A stretch of DNA of 64,000 bases, from assembly GCF_024323335.1 (NCBI RefSeq), contig NC_066580.1, positions 137,903,648 through 137,967,647 on the forward strand. The letters are read 5' to 3'. Shown here in pieces: positions 23,901 through 35,089 of the stretch; position 1 is the stretch's first letter; every line of letters begins with the position of its first letter. Made by a program: the position numbers and the translations under genes. The stretch is from Lathyrus oleraceus. Lineage: Eukaryota; Streptophyta; Magnoliopsida; Fabales; Fabaceae. Below the pieces are notes generated by a model. The model saw only the letters and a list, made by a program, of their open reading frames with translations. It was not told the DNA's origin and did no database searches.

Positions 23901-24436
23901 AGTTAATGCACATGCGGACTTTTCTGTCCTTCTTTGGTACTGGTACGATGTTAGCAACCCATTGTGGGTACTTAGCAACTTCTAAAAACCCAGCATCAAA
24001 CTGCTTTCTCACCTCCTCTCTGATCTTGAGATCCATGTCTGGACGAGTTCTCCTTAGTTTTTGTTTGACAATATAACATTCTTCTTTGAGCGGAAGCTTA
24101 TGTGTAACAATATCAATGTCCAGCCCAGGCATATCTTGATATGACCAAGCAAACACATAGGCATACTCGTGGAAGAGCTCTATCAGTCTTGCCTTCAATG
24201 TATCTTGAAGGGTGGTGCCTATCCTTACTTCTTTCTTGCCCTCCTCTGTTTCGAGATTGATGACTTCGACGTCCTCCTGGTATGGTTGAATGACCTTATC
24301 TTCTTGTTTGAGTAATCTGGCTAGCTCTTCAGGGAGTTCATAATCTTCCCTGCCTTCATATTCGCCTTGGTAAATTGGACAGTCAAAATGATGCAAGACC
24401 GTATCAGTGTCGTTATCAGTGGTCTCGGTGGTGTTT
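20977..24436 (-). pseudogene. Element C pol remnant: RT, RNase H, second RNase H, integrase
   Basis: From right to left: the acidic N-terminus with ELPEELARLLKQEDK and RT (24396-23255, split by a frameshift near 23710). The RT keeps YVDD, GFSGYNQIKM and NPNKCTFGV. RNase H 1 is at 23209-22898. The archaeal-type RNase H is at 22693-22130 (MFGGASN where relatives have FDG). The integrase zinc region is at about 22100-21900, with a stop. The integrase core is at 21946-21298 (GIDMIG, IIIDNGSN, VEVANKN), and the C-terminal barrel ends in DAVKNYFA with TAA at 20977-20979. The full length matches element B pol, but stops and frameshifts break it at five or more places. Confidence 0.9.
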
Positions 24437-24769
<333 letters not shown>

Positions 24770-24773
<4 letters not shown>

Positions 24774-26851
24774 TTTTGAAATAATTGGGGGATTTCCACA
24801 GTCTTCCAGTTCTTTAGTTCTTCGTCGGGCGCTGCTTGACGTACCCAGCTGGACACCGCCTCATTATAAGCTTCATCGTTAATCATCACAACTTGATCAC
24901 CAAAGATATGGCCAGCATTGGTGAATGTCTCCTCAAAAGGAGGAACCTACTTCTTGTTATGTTGACTACTTGCTTCAACCGAGGATGGTTCATATCCTAA
25001 ACCAAACTTGTCCCACTTTTCGCGTATTTCTATCACCCTACCCCAGTCTTGGGCGTTCCCATTCTCTATAGCAGCTTTAGCTCCTTTCCAGGAGGCCATT
25101 GACAACTCTGATTTTGGTAACTCAGATATCTGTTGGATTGTCAATACGTTCACCACTTCCAAGGACTGGAAAGGTGTCTCGGTAATTTTGCCTTCTACTT
25201 CAATATACCTAAAAGAGGTCAAGTGACTAACCAAGATGTCATCTTCACCTCCAATCACGATCATCTTGTCATTCGTGATAAATTTTAGTTTTTTGGTGTA
25301 AGGTAGAGGTTACTGCGCCCACAGAGTGAATGCAAGGTCTTCTAAGTAAACAACTATACCCAGGGTGTATATCCATAACTTGGAATGTAATAGTGAAGAT
25401 AGTCGGTCCAATCTTAATTGGCAAGTCAACCTCCCTTGTTACTTCTCGTCTTGAGCCATCAAAATCCTTCACTACCAGAGTGTTAGGCTTCATGTTTAGT
25501 CCTTCCAAAGGCAATTTCACCAAGGTAGTCTTTGGGATAACGTTCAAAGAAGAACTTGTATCCATCAAAACTCTTGATAATAGGGTATCTATGCATCTTA
25601 AGGAAATATGTAGAGCTTTGTTGTGATTCTTCCCTTCGGCGGGCATCTCGTCATCATTAAACCCTAGGAAGTTTCTAGTGGTTACACAAGATATCACATC
25701 ATCAAATTGGTCTACTGTGATGTCTTTCGTAATATGAGCAGCACTCAATACCTTCACCAACGAATCTTTATGTACCTTTGAGCTGAGAAACAAATACAAC
25801 ATGGATATCTTTGAAGGGTTTGGTTTAACTGATCGACTACCTTGTAGTCACTCTTCTTAATTATCTTCAAAAACTCTTCAGCTTCTTCTTGGGTAGCGGC
25901 AGCTTTCGGAGATAAGTGCATTTCTTGTAATTCAATGTTAGGAGCAGGAACTTGATCATGGGTGGCAACTTCCTTCCCTTTAGCTTTGGCATCCGCATCA
26001 ACAACTCTTGGCGCAAACACTCGACCACTGTGTGTCATTCTAACTGGTCCCACAATGGAGGTAACATTTGGCTCATTAATGACCACAGGTTGGTCTTCCT
26101 GCCCCTTCTTAAAAGCTCTGGGATGGTCTATCCATGGTACTGCTTTTTCATCTTCATATGTGAATGGTGTCGGAAACTCTATCACCAGCGGGATGATGGG
26201 AATCTCCATATTGACTGCGTCATAAGGAATATCAATCACAGTTATCTCTTTTTCTTTGTTGCGGCGCTCGATTTGTATCACACCTTGATCCAATATTTCC
26301 TAGATAAAACTCTTCAACTCTTCAATGTTTTCTTCATCAATTAAGTTTATTGGGATCAGACCACTCTTTAGCAATTATGCACCTATCACGACAATAGGAG
26401 TTTGAATTTCTTCCACTTTCTCGATCAGTTCACCTTTACTGACCTCTTCGATGGCACTAACTGGCGCACCTCCATGCATCAACATGGGATTGGTGTTAAC
26501 ATTCGGGCGTCTTGGAGTAAAAGTGACAGCCTTGGCTTCAATCAGATCTTACACATGGTTCTGGAATGCGTAACAGTTTTCTAAAGTATGGCCAGGTGCA
26601 CCCATATGAAACTCACAGTGGGCGTTAGCATCATACCCAGGAAGATACAGGAAGGTTGCTGGCTTCAGCTCCCTTAAGGTTAACAGTCATTCTTTGTGCA
26701 GGTACGAGAATATATGGCTATAAGGCACATGTAGAGGGTCAGGCTTCCTTCGTGGTGGCCTTGGTTTGAACTGTCGTTGTGGAAGGGCATTATGTTGTTG
26801 TCGCTGTTGCGGAGGTTGTTGTTGATAAACCTGTTGTTGTTGTGTTGGTTG
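24770..26851 (-). pseudogene. Element C gag-protease remnant (3' part)
   Basis: From right to left: a Q-rich linker interrupted at 26851 by element B; the derived zinc knuckle near 26640-26590 (C-E-F-H-M-G-A-P-G-H then C, pattern CX2HX5HX4C); a variable acidic linker; the protease at about 25800-25270; and a G-patch-like C-terminus (WDKFGLGYEPS) at 25264-24947, ending at TAA 24772-24770. The protease motif is DTSSS rather than DTGSS, so it is probably inactive. Frameshifts lie near 25780 and 25266, and a stop near 24950. The N-terminal half of gag is at 50494-51507. Confidence 0.88.
26847..26851. repeat. Target-site duplication of element B, left copy (GGTTG)
   Basis: GGTTG directly precedes the LTR edge at 26852 and recurs at 50489-50493 directly after the other LTR. 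Confidence 0.95.
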
Positions 26852-29800
26852 TGTCGCATCCTGCGAAAAATCAACCGGCGAGCCTAAAAATAAAAACACA
26901 CAGAGCCGCCACTAAACGTTATTTATCCCAAGATAGGGAAAGGAAACGCTCAGAGAAACCTGGAAAGACATGGTCTCGCGACCAGAGAGAAAAGGTTCGG
27001 GAGTCGGTTACGCGAGGGGAAGGTATTAGCACCCCTCCCGTCCGTCGTACTCGACGGGATCCACGTCCTAGAATAAAGAAAAGGTTGCTAAACATCACAC
27101 ACACAGGGAACGCAGGTGGGGTTAGGAGGAACGGGCTCGATAAGGTATCGCACCTTATGCCTACATATCTTGTCTGGAACAAGAATCAGAGCCACTGTAG
27201 TTCGGCTTACGCACGCCAAACAACACAAAACATACAAACAAGCAAGGGTGGCAAACATGGAGCCCGACAACCACTGGATGGAATTACGTCGGCATCCGAA
27301 CCAAAACACGCACAAAACGGCAAACTTGGAGCCCGACAGCCAATTACTGGGCTTACGTCGGCATCCGAACCAAAACGCACTCAAAAGGGCAAACGTGGAG
27401 CCCGACAGCCAATTACTGGGCTTACGTCGGCATCCGAACCAAACACACAGTCAGATAACAAGTAAACGCACGCAAAAAAGAAAAAGGTTGCCCGGAGTGG
27501 TCTCGCACGACCACCTGCCTACATACCTCGTCTGGAACGAGGATCAGGGCGATGTAGTTCCCCTGAAAGGGACTAAATTGCTAACCAGAAACCGGGGAAA
27601 GACACACAACTAGGGAGCTGAGACTCGAGCCTAATGTTGTCATGCATCGTTAACCCTAAGTTCGGTTTTCTATCTTACTTGCATAAGCACACTAACCTAA
27701 CCAGGAAAGAAACTAGCACACAAGCATACGATCATATCATACATCAAATGAGAACAGGCATCTCAAACAAGCATGTCAATCAGATATCCATATAGCACGC
27801 ACTATAACCACACAAGGGGCTCAATCAATCAGGTTTGACTGCCTAAGCAAGTCGTATGTACAGGCTGGTTTTGCTCTTAACCTTGCCATTACGAGGCTAA
27901 GGTGAAGCAGATGAAAGGATGAAGTGAGGATCAGACCTCACAGCTCTTATCCCTAACCAGGGAGAGCTGACAAATGAGCATGGGTCCAGAATAGGGGAAC
28001 CCTTTTATACTCGATGACTCTGACACAACAGATCTTGGGCTTTTGATCTCAATGCTACAACCATGTAATGGGAGCAAGGAGAAGACTCAACTGAATAGTG
28101 GGGGACAGGTTGCTTGTCCCTACCTTCCACCAATTGCCTTACTTGAAGGGCTTTTCCTGCTTGGGCTTGAAAAATAAACATACACAATCATTGCCTCTTA
28201 AGGAGGACTTCAGACAATTTGCCCGGCCCGGTAACAGCCGGGTCTCCAGACTACATGAAGTCAAGAAGACCTACCTCAATGCAAGTTGCTTAAGCAACGC
28301 AAAGCAAAAGTTCGCAAGGAACTGAGCAACTAAAGTACCTGGAAACAGTCAAACACAGTTAGTACTCAGACAGACAAAACCAAACAGCAAGTTCAATCAG
28401 ACAAACTATACAAGCTATGCACAAACAAAGTAAGCCAAGGCTCAAGCCTATGCTTCACAACCTACAAAACACAATTATGTTAGTGTATAAACATCAACAA
28501 CATCAATTAAAGTTAATTTGAATCATTCTCCATGTGCATTGCTTTTTAATCCTGAAAAATCAAGCAAATATTAGCAACTAGACCACTAGGCCAAGCCTAG
28601 GGTCCAAAAGCAAGAAAAAACTCAAAACAGCAAGGTATCCACCATCCAACATCAAATTAACATCAAACAAGAGCAAACATCCTTGGTCTCATGTTTATAT
28701 CATCCATCATGTTCAATTCATGCACAAAACAATCCATATTGGTTCAAATGAAGCATCAAACATACAAACAGAAGTACTGCATTCAAATCCATACCAAGAC
28801 ACATCCAAAAATTCTCAAATTAATTACACCTAAACAGAACCTAATCAAGGTCTACCATACCAAATTTGAGCTTAATTGGGCAAATGAAACCATGTCAATG
28901 AAAATCCACAAAAACAGACACAATTACATGCTTCAATTCACACCATCAATGCATACATCCAATTCAAAAATTCATATCTCATTGAAAACAAAAAAGAAAT
29001 GGATGAGACCAAAACAGGGAGGTCACACAACGTGTCTAGTTCATGCATATCAAATTTCATGGCCATACAATACAATATGAGGATTTCCCAATCAATCTAC
29101 CAACCTATGTCACATGGACTTGCAAATTTAATCACCAGAAATGAAAAATCAAGATTAAATTGAAAATGCAATGAAAAATTCTACAAAAATTCATACAACA
29201 TCCTAACATATCAACAATTCACCATGCAAAATTTCAGCCAATTCCAACATGCATAGGTCATCCAATTAAATTCAACAAGTTGACATCAAGAGGTGTGACA
29301 CAAATTGTCACACCTAAGTTCCAGAATTTGCTGCTCTCTAACCAGGTATCAAAAATTCATGAAATTTACATATAAATAATCCTCAATGAGTCAAGAACCA
29401 CCACAAAAATTTTCAGCCATTTATTTTATGATATGAGTATTTCATGAATTAAATGGCGAAATGTATCAAAATGTGACATACATTAGAAAAGCCTATGCCA
29501 AATAAAATATTTGCCAAGCACAACTTTGACCAATAGGTCAAAAAAATCCTACACAAGTCAACAAAGTCATAGAAAAAATCTCCATATTTTTAGGAATTTT
29601 TTACTATTTTTTATGAATTTTTTAAAGTGTTAAATATTTTTTAATAATTAATTTGAATTAATTGAATTAATAAAAATGAAATTTCAGTGGCATTTCTGTA
29701 ATTAGCTTGGCGCGGCGGGAAACTAGTTATTTAAAAATTTGAATGAAAATTTGGATCAAAAGCCTTCTTCTTCGTCGTTCCAGTCCAGAAAACGCAAGAA

Positions 29801-31874
29801 CCTCCAAGAACACGAGTTCTTCAAAACGTCACCAAAATGAGCAAACCGATACTTGTTGGAACCGTCTAACTACGTGGATCACGAATACGAGCTTAGTTTT
29901 GACTAATTGTTCCTAAATCGAACGGATCGATGAGGTTAGGGTTTGAACATGAAATTTCAAATCGCGATTTCTCTCCCTAGGTTCATCCATTCACAAATCT
30001 AAACATATCATTGTTCTCTACATCAAACGCACTACAGAATACACATAACCATGGATCAAAGCATGACATTCGAATTTCAAAGGTACCTGGAATGGCAGTG
30101 CTTGTTCGCGTGGCTTTGGGCGTTAATTCCTTCGAACAGATGAGCAAGAGTGATGAGGAAGGTGATAGGCGTGTGCAGCTCCAATTGATGCTGCCTCTAG
30201 AGCTCAAAATCCAATTTCACCATTGTTGAGGGACTTTGGAACAGTCACGATGCAGTCCTTCTCCACCTTCAAATTCCAAAAACAGATGTACAAGATGATG
30301 ATGTGAATTCAATGCAACAAGAATTGTGCGTTTTGGTTCAAGATTGATGAAGAAATTTGAGATTGAAGGTGCTTGTGTTCTTGAGCAAAATGGAGAGAAT
30401 GAGAGGTTTCTAGATCTAGCTTTGGTAATTGTGAATTTCTGTTATGATTAGGAAGGGATTATGAATATATATGAATGCTTAATTATCCCTTAATCCACTT
30501 AATTAGCCAAATGCATAGTTAGTGTAAATGGTTATTTTCAAAGTGGGGGCAAAATTGTAATTTCCATGTACAGCTCATTGCCAGCTGTTTTGACAGCACA
30601 TACACCTTCTAAATATCATATGTGAACTGTGGAAACTTGTTTCATTCCAATTGGTGGAGTATATCTCAATTTCACCTTGTATTTGCAAAATGTCCAATTT
30701 TAGCATTTCATTTTCCAAGCCAAAATCCAATTTACATGCCTTAGCCATGAAATGAATATTCAAACACACTTAAAATGCCATTCCTGAGGTGTTGGAAAAA
30801 GTCCCATCCAAAAATTCCAATTATTTTGACATTTGGACAATTTTGCCCCTGGTCCAATTCAGCTGTCCAGTTGAAAAGTGACTTTTTGCCTTGGCTATTT
30901 TTGGGAAAATCCAATGATGCACCCTCAAAGTACATGTTAAATGGAGTTTGTGCATATAAAGAACTTGCAATTTGGACAAAGTATGTGGTAGTTATGGCCT
31001 CCTGATTACGGGTCTTTTCTGAAATTCACTGAGCCATATTTTGCAAACCGCACATTGGATTTTCAAGTTCTTGGACTTTTTGGAAAGGTGAGAACAAGAT
31101 CTACATCTGTCATGTTGAACAATTTTTCATTTGAAGCTTCCTTGGACATCTGTTTTTGAGGTCAAAAAACTTTCCATTTTTGGAAACTTCAGCTACAAGT
31201 CACTTTCCATTTTTGGCAGTTTTTGTCCTGACCTGATTTTCTTCAATTTTAAGCTTTGAGATGTCATTTAACACTTGTTCCAACATGAATGAAGTGTGTC
31301 TAACTCATTTCCACCTCCAAATTCACCAGATCATGTACAGTTGACCACAGTTGACTTTTCATCTGATAGATGAATCTGGCAATGCATAGATCAATCTGAG
31401 CCCCAATTTCCAACTGAAATGGCTCAAGGGTGATACCTTAGCCTCAATAAGCACCATATAATCACAAAATGAACCTCATAACCATCAGAAACCTCATCTC
31501 CTGATTATGCCCTGATTGGCCCAATGCAACTGATTAGGGTTGACCAGTGGTCAAAACCCAAATCTCAAGGAATCTTCTTCAATCTTCTGATGACATCCAA
31601 ACATGATGATGATGATGTATCAATTCAATCAAGATGAAGACCAACATCCATTGAGAATCATGAAACCCTAATTCATAGCCCAATCCTCAGATGGCCATGA
31701 CCAATCAACCCTAGGCTTGCACTTTGACTTCCCATCTTCTGATCAAGACTTGGGAGAATGGCTTGCCCAATGTAACCACATGCTATGCAATATGAAATGC
31801 CTAATGACCTAAAATGATATGCAATATGATTAGCTTAGTTCCCAAGAGAAGAGGGCAAATTTTGAGGTGTTACA
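26852..31874 (-). repeat. 3' LTR of element B (5,023 bp)
   Basis: The plus-strand edges are TGTCGCATCC at 26852 and GGTGTTACA at 31874. In element orientation it starts TGTAACACCTC and ends GGATGCGACA. It is nearly identical to 45466-50488 (offset 18614). It includes a three-copy 69-bp tandem repeat. All short ORFs in it recur in the other LTR and none has a recognised domain. Confidence 0.97.
27249..27455. repeat. 69-bp tandem repeat, three copies, in left LTR of B
   Basis: GGAGCCCGACA starts at 27259, 27328 and 27397 (period 69, i.e. 23 codons). On the plus strand the array reads as three 23-residue repeats within a 165-codon open frame (27116-27613). The same array is in the other LTR at 45863-46069. 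Coding is unproven and I consider it unlikely, because the sense of the element is the minus strand. Confidence 0.92.
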
Positions 31875-31886
31875 GCTGCCCCTATT
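31875..31886 (-). other. Polypurine tract of element B
   Basis: The minus-strand run AATAGGGGCAGC abuts the 3' LTR start at 31874. Confidence 0.8.
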
Positions 31887-32130
31887 CAATCCACTGTGAA
31901 TCTGTCAATACGAAATAGCCTCGGCTTTCGGATGATCAGGATGAAGAGTGATTGAATACCAAGAACAGACGAACAATTTGCACTCTGATGGGATAATAAT
32001 TAACAACGCCTGTCAGCATCGGCGAAGAAACAAACTCTGAACGTCGACCTGGATACCAAAATAAATGGTAACACAGGGATAACCATGGCCTGAACACCAC
32101 ACATCCACGCGGGATTCTCAACTCTTCTTT
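31887..32130. other. Non-coding 3' region of element B near the PPT
   Basis: This is sequence between the polypurine tract and the 39-bp repeat field. No gene or RNA is recognised. Confidence 0.6.
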
Positions 32131-32134
32131 TTCT

Positions 32135-32730
32135 TTTGCTTTTCTTGAACCCCGAAAATTTTCTCTGCGCAAACGATCCTCAGATCTCTGCATTTGAACC
32201 CCGGAAAATGCCTCAGCACTCCTTTTTGCCAACATAATGAACCCCGATCTCCAATTTGAACCCCAGTCGCCTGACGATAACTCTCGATCGCCAGAATGAA
32301 CCCCGTTCTCCAGAAAATGTCGCAACATCTCCCTTTCTCCGTTTGAACCCCGGAACATGCATCAGCATTTCCTTTCTCCATTTGAACCCCAGAACATGCC
32401 TCAGCATTTCTTTTCTCCATTTGAACCCCAGAACATGCCTCAGCATTTCTTATCTCCTGTGATAATTCCGCTGGCAATGTCGGAAATAACACCAAACCAC
32501 TCTGAGGGCGACATGTCAGAGGGTAAACCTTCACAAAGGAAGGTAGCATGTGTATCTCTTCCTCAGAAGACACCTATAACGACCTCCATTGGCCTCAACC
32601 AGAGTCTAAGGCGACACATGAACAGAAAGTAATCCTAAGGACCTCATCCCGGATATAATCTTCAACTCCATCTCCATTTGAACCCCAGAAAATGCCGCAA
32701 CACTTCCTTTTCTCCATTTGAACCCCGAAA
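32135..32730. repeat. 39-bp tandem repeats (TTTGAACCCC units) in B's 3' region
   Basis: Clean copies start at 32342, 32381 and 32420 (period 39, TTTGAACCCCAGAACATGCC then TCAGCATTTC...CTCCA). Degenerate copies spread over 32138-32725. On the minus strand they read as 13-residue repeats. They lie between integrase and the 3' LTR. Confidence 0.9.
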
Positions 32731-32735
32731 TTGCG

Positions 32736-33078
32736 TTGATCGCGTAACGTCCTTTGATTTCATCTCCATCTCTGCTCGACGGAAACATTTCCTCCAATAT
32801 CGCACTACTGGGGAACATTGCTGCTCTGACGTCACGATGCTAACCTCCTCAGAGTAACACCTTCACCATCTGATGCAACAAAACTTCAGGCGGTAACCAC
32901 GGCTTGAGTCGCACTGATCGCGTCATACTTCCGTCTTCGCACGACGGAAACAAACTCCTCCAGTATCGCACTACTGGGGAAATACCTTTGATCAAATCAT
33001 GAGGCTAAACTCCTCGGAGTAACACCTCGCTCAGCAGACAAAAACCACTTCTCAAACGGTAACCACGGCTTGAGACTA
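32736..33078. repeat. Two-copy direct repeat, period about 166 bp
   Basis: Shared landmarks are CGGTAACCACGGCTTGAG at 32891 and 33057, CGACGGAAACA, ATCGCACTACTGGGGAA and GAGTAACACCT. The copies are diverged. This is part of the B 3' repeat field. Confidence 0.85.
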
Positions 33079-33229
33079 GCTTATGCTTGCAATGATGCAT
33101 GATTGATTTTTTTTCTGCGTAATGCTCCACAAACATGGAAATGCTACGCGATTATTTATTTTTCTATGCAATATGCCATGTTATTTTTTCATGATGAATG
33201 CATAAAAACAAAAACATCCCCCTCAAGGG

Positions 33230-33900
33230 ACCCTTCTAGGGGAGTACGAGACACTCTGCTGAGGAACTCGCCACCACTCGGATTTCCACCCTGCTGGGGA
33301 ATAACGCTGCTGCTGGGAATAAGGCAACCCTTGCTGGGGAAGAACCTCTTTTGCACCCAATCCACTCGAGAAACTGCTGGGGATAAGCACCACCAACACT
33401 CTGTGGGGATACACCAACCTTTGACTTGTTGGGGATACCAATCCTGACTCCGCTTCGGGAAAACCCTCACAGATACCCGCGGACTTCACTGGGGAAACAC
33501 TCACAGAGACTCTGCTAGGGGAATAGCAACCTCCAGGCTCAACTGGGGAAGCACTAAACCATCACCTGCTGGAGATAACCATCTTGACCCTGCTAGGGAA
33601 CCGCATACTACTCCGCTGGGGATTACCCATGCAATCCATAGGTAGCATCAACTCAGCTGGGGATGCAGAAATTCGTCCGCTATAGGAACTTGTCCAATCC
33701 ACTGGTAGGATGGACACTGTTGGAGATATATTTCATTGAAACCCGCTCCACTCGGGGAATAGCAACCTTCTGACCTGGCTGCTGAGGAAACACCGCTTTA
33801 CCTCTGCCGGTATAACCATCCTGACTCGGCTGGAGAAGTCCACAGACATCGGATCTGCTGGGGAGCCAGCCCTATAACTCTGCTTGGGGACCTAGCTGAG
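33230..33900. repeat. Degenerate CTGCTGGGGA repeats in B's 3' region
   Basis: CTGGGGA occurs exactly eight times, with a further dozen or so one-mismatch variants, every 30-50 bp. It is usually followed by ATA or AAC and preceded by CTC or CTG. In the sense RNA (minus strand) the motif reads TCCCCAG, complementary to part of the element's own primer-binding site. Confidence 0.8.
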
Positions 33901-34079
33901 GAAATGAGAAAAGTTGGTACAGAACACCCGTCGACTCGTCGAACCACGGTATCCACCTCCCAATCTCGTATCAGCTTTCCACTTTTGAGAATTTCCAGAC
34001 TCGTCTGGACCTTTTCTGCTCCATCATCTTGTATTCCAAGTCGCTCCGCGCTCGACGAGAGACGTACTCCTGGGATTTA

Positions 34080-34318
34080 TGCATTCTTTTCAATTTTCCG
34101 ACTTTGAAGAGTCTTCTTGGTTAATTCCAAAGGTCGTCAGACGTCCCAACGCCTTCCCTCCGTTCCTCCTTCGTCCCTGGTCGAACTCTGCGGGGAATTG
34201 CATACTTTCAAATCTTTCGACTTTGAAGAGTCTTCTTGATTAATTCCAAAGATCGTCGTACGTCTCAACGTCTTCGTTATTCTTCATTCGTTTATCCCTG
34301 AGCAAACTCTCTGGGGAT
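34080..34318. repeat. Two-copy tandem repeat, period 119 bp
   Basis: CGACTTTGAAGAGTCTTCTT starts at 34099 and 34218, followed by shared TTAATTCCAAAG and CGTCTTCG-type segments. This is another block of the variable 3' region. Confidence 0.85.
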
Positions 34319-34880
34319 CTATTACAAAGCTTCCACATCACAACCTGCAAGTGAGTGAAGAATATCTAACAGTACCTGCAAAACAGATCGTCAAATAAAA
34401 CCGTGCCCCAGGCGTGTCAAGATTTCAACACTTGGGTCACTCAACCTTCCAAATAAGATTTCCAGCATTCAATCTTATAAACATGCATTGGAAGGAACCT
34501 GTATGTCTTAAAATGCAAAGATTCTTTATCAAAATAATCGGATGTTTTTGCAATCAAAGCGGTAATGAAAAACAAAAACAAAATTATTTGACTGAATATG
34601 CATTTTATTGATTGGAAAAGTGTGGCTCAAATGAGCAATACAAAGGGAAGCAATTCCTGAAAAGAGATAATTGCGCTCAAAAGGAAAAATCTATCCTAAT
34701 GGCAATGTGAAACCCGTGATCTCATCGAGTTCCAACTCGGTTACACCCCATATGTCCTCAGACTCTCCTTGCTTTCTGCCTTCTGAATAAGACAATTCTG
34801 ATTGATCCCCACCGGGTATTATCCATGATGCTTCAACCAAAGCGCAAACGATTATGTCGGACGCAGTTGTTCGTTTCAAT
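34319..34880. other. Non-coding 3' region of element B between repeat blocks
   Basis: No repeat longer than about 20 bp, and no domain-bearing ORF, is seen. It includes an A-rich stretch near 34560-34600. Confidence 0.6.
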
Positions 34881-34884
34881 CCCT

Positions 34885-35089
34885 CTTTTGCCTGGACCGC
34901 CCTTACGGGTTTTCAGTCCACCGGGATACCCCTTTTTGCCCAAGTCGCCTTTTCGGGTTTTCGACTTGCCGGGTGTACATCTTTTCATTTATATCCCTAA
35001 CTTTTGCCCGAACCTTTTTTCTGTTTTTGGTTCGCCGGGATGCCCATTTTTGCCTGGACTATTTTATTCTTTTCGTCCAGCGGGTCAAT
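34885..35089. repeat. GGACCGCCC...GGGTTTTC hairpin repeats after B integrase
   Basis: Roughly four units of 55-60 bp of the type CCTGGACCGCCCTTACGGG then TTTTCAGTCCACCGGGATA. Within a unit, GGAC pairs with GTCC and GCCC with GGGT. The same block follows the integrase of element C (20757-20960). Confidence 0.82.

Noticed and set aside
28691..29080. 129-aa plus-strand ORF in B's LTR (also 47305-47694)
   Set aside because: Low-complexity N/K/H/T-rich reading of AT-rich LTR, antisense to the element, with no recognisable domain.
33230..33900. tRNA-Arg-like 3' ends as possible tRNA genes
   Set aside because: Only short TCCCCAGCAG-type pieces are present; no cloverleaf, D-loop or anticodon arm could be placed.
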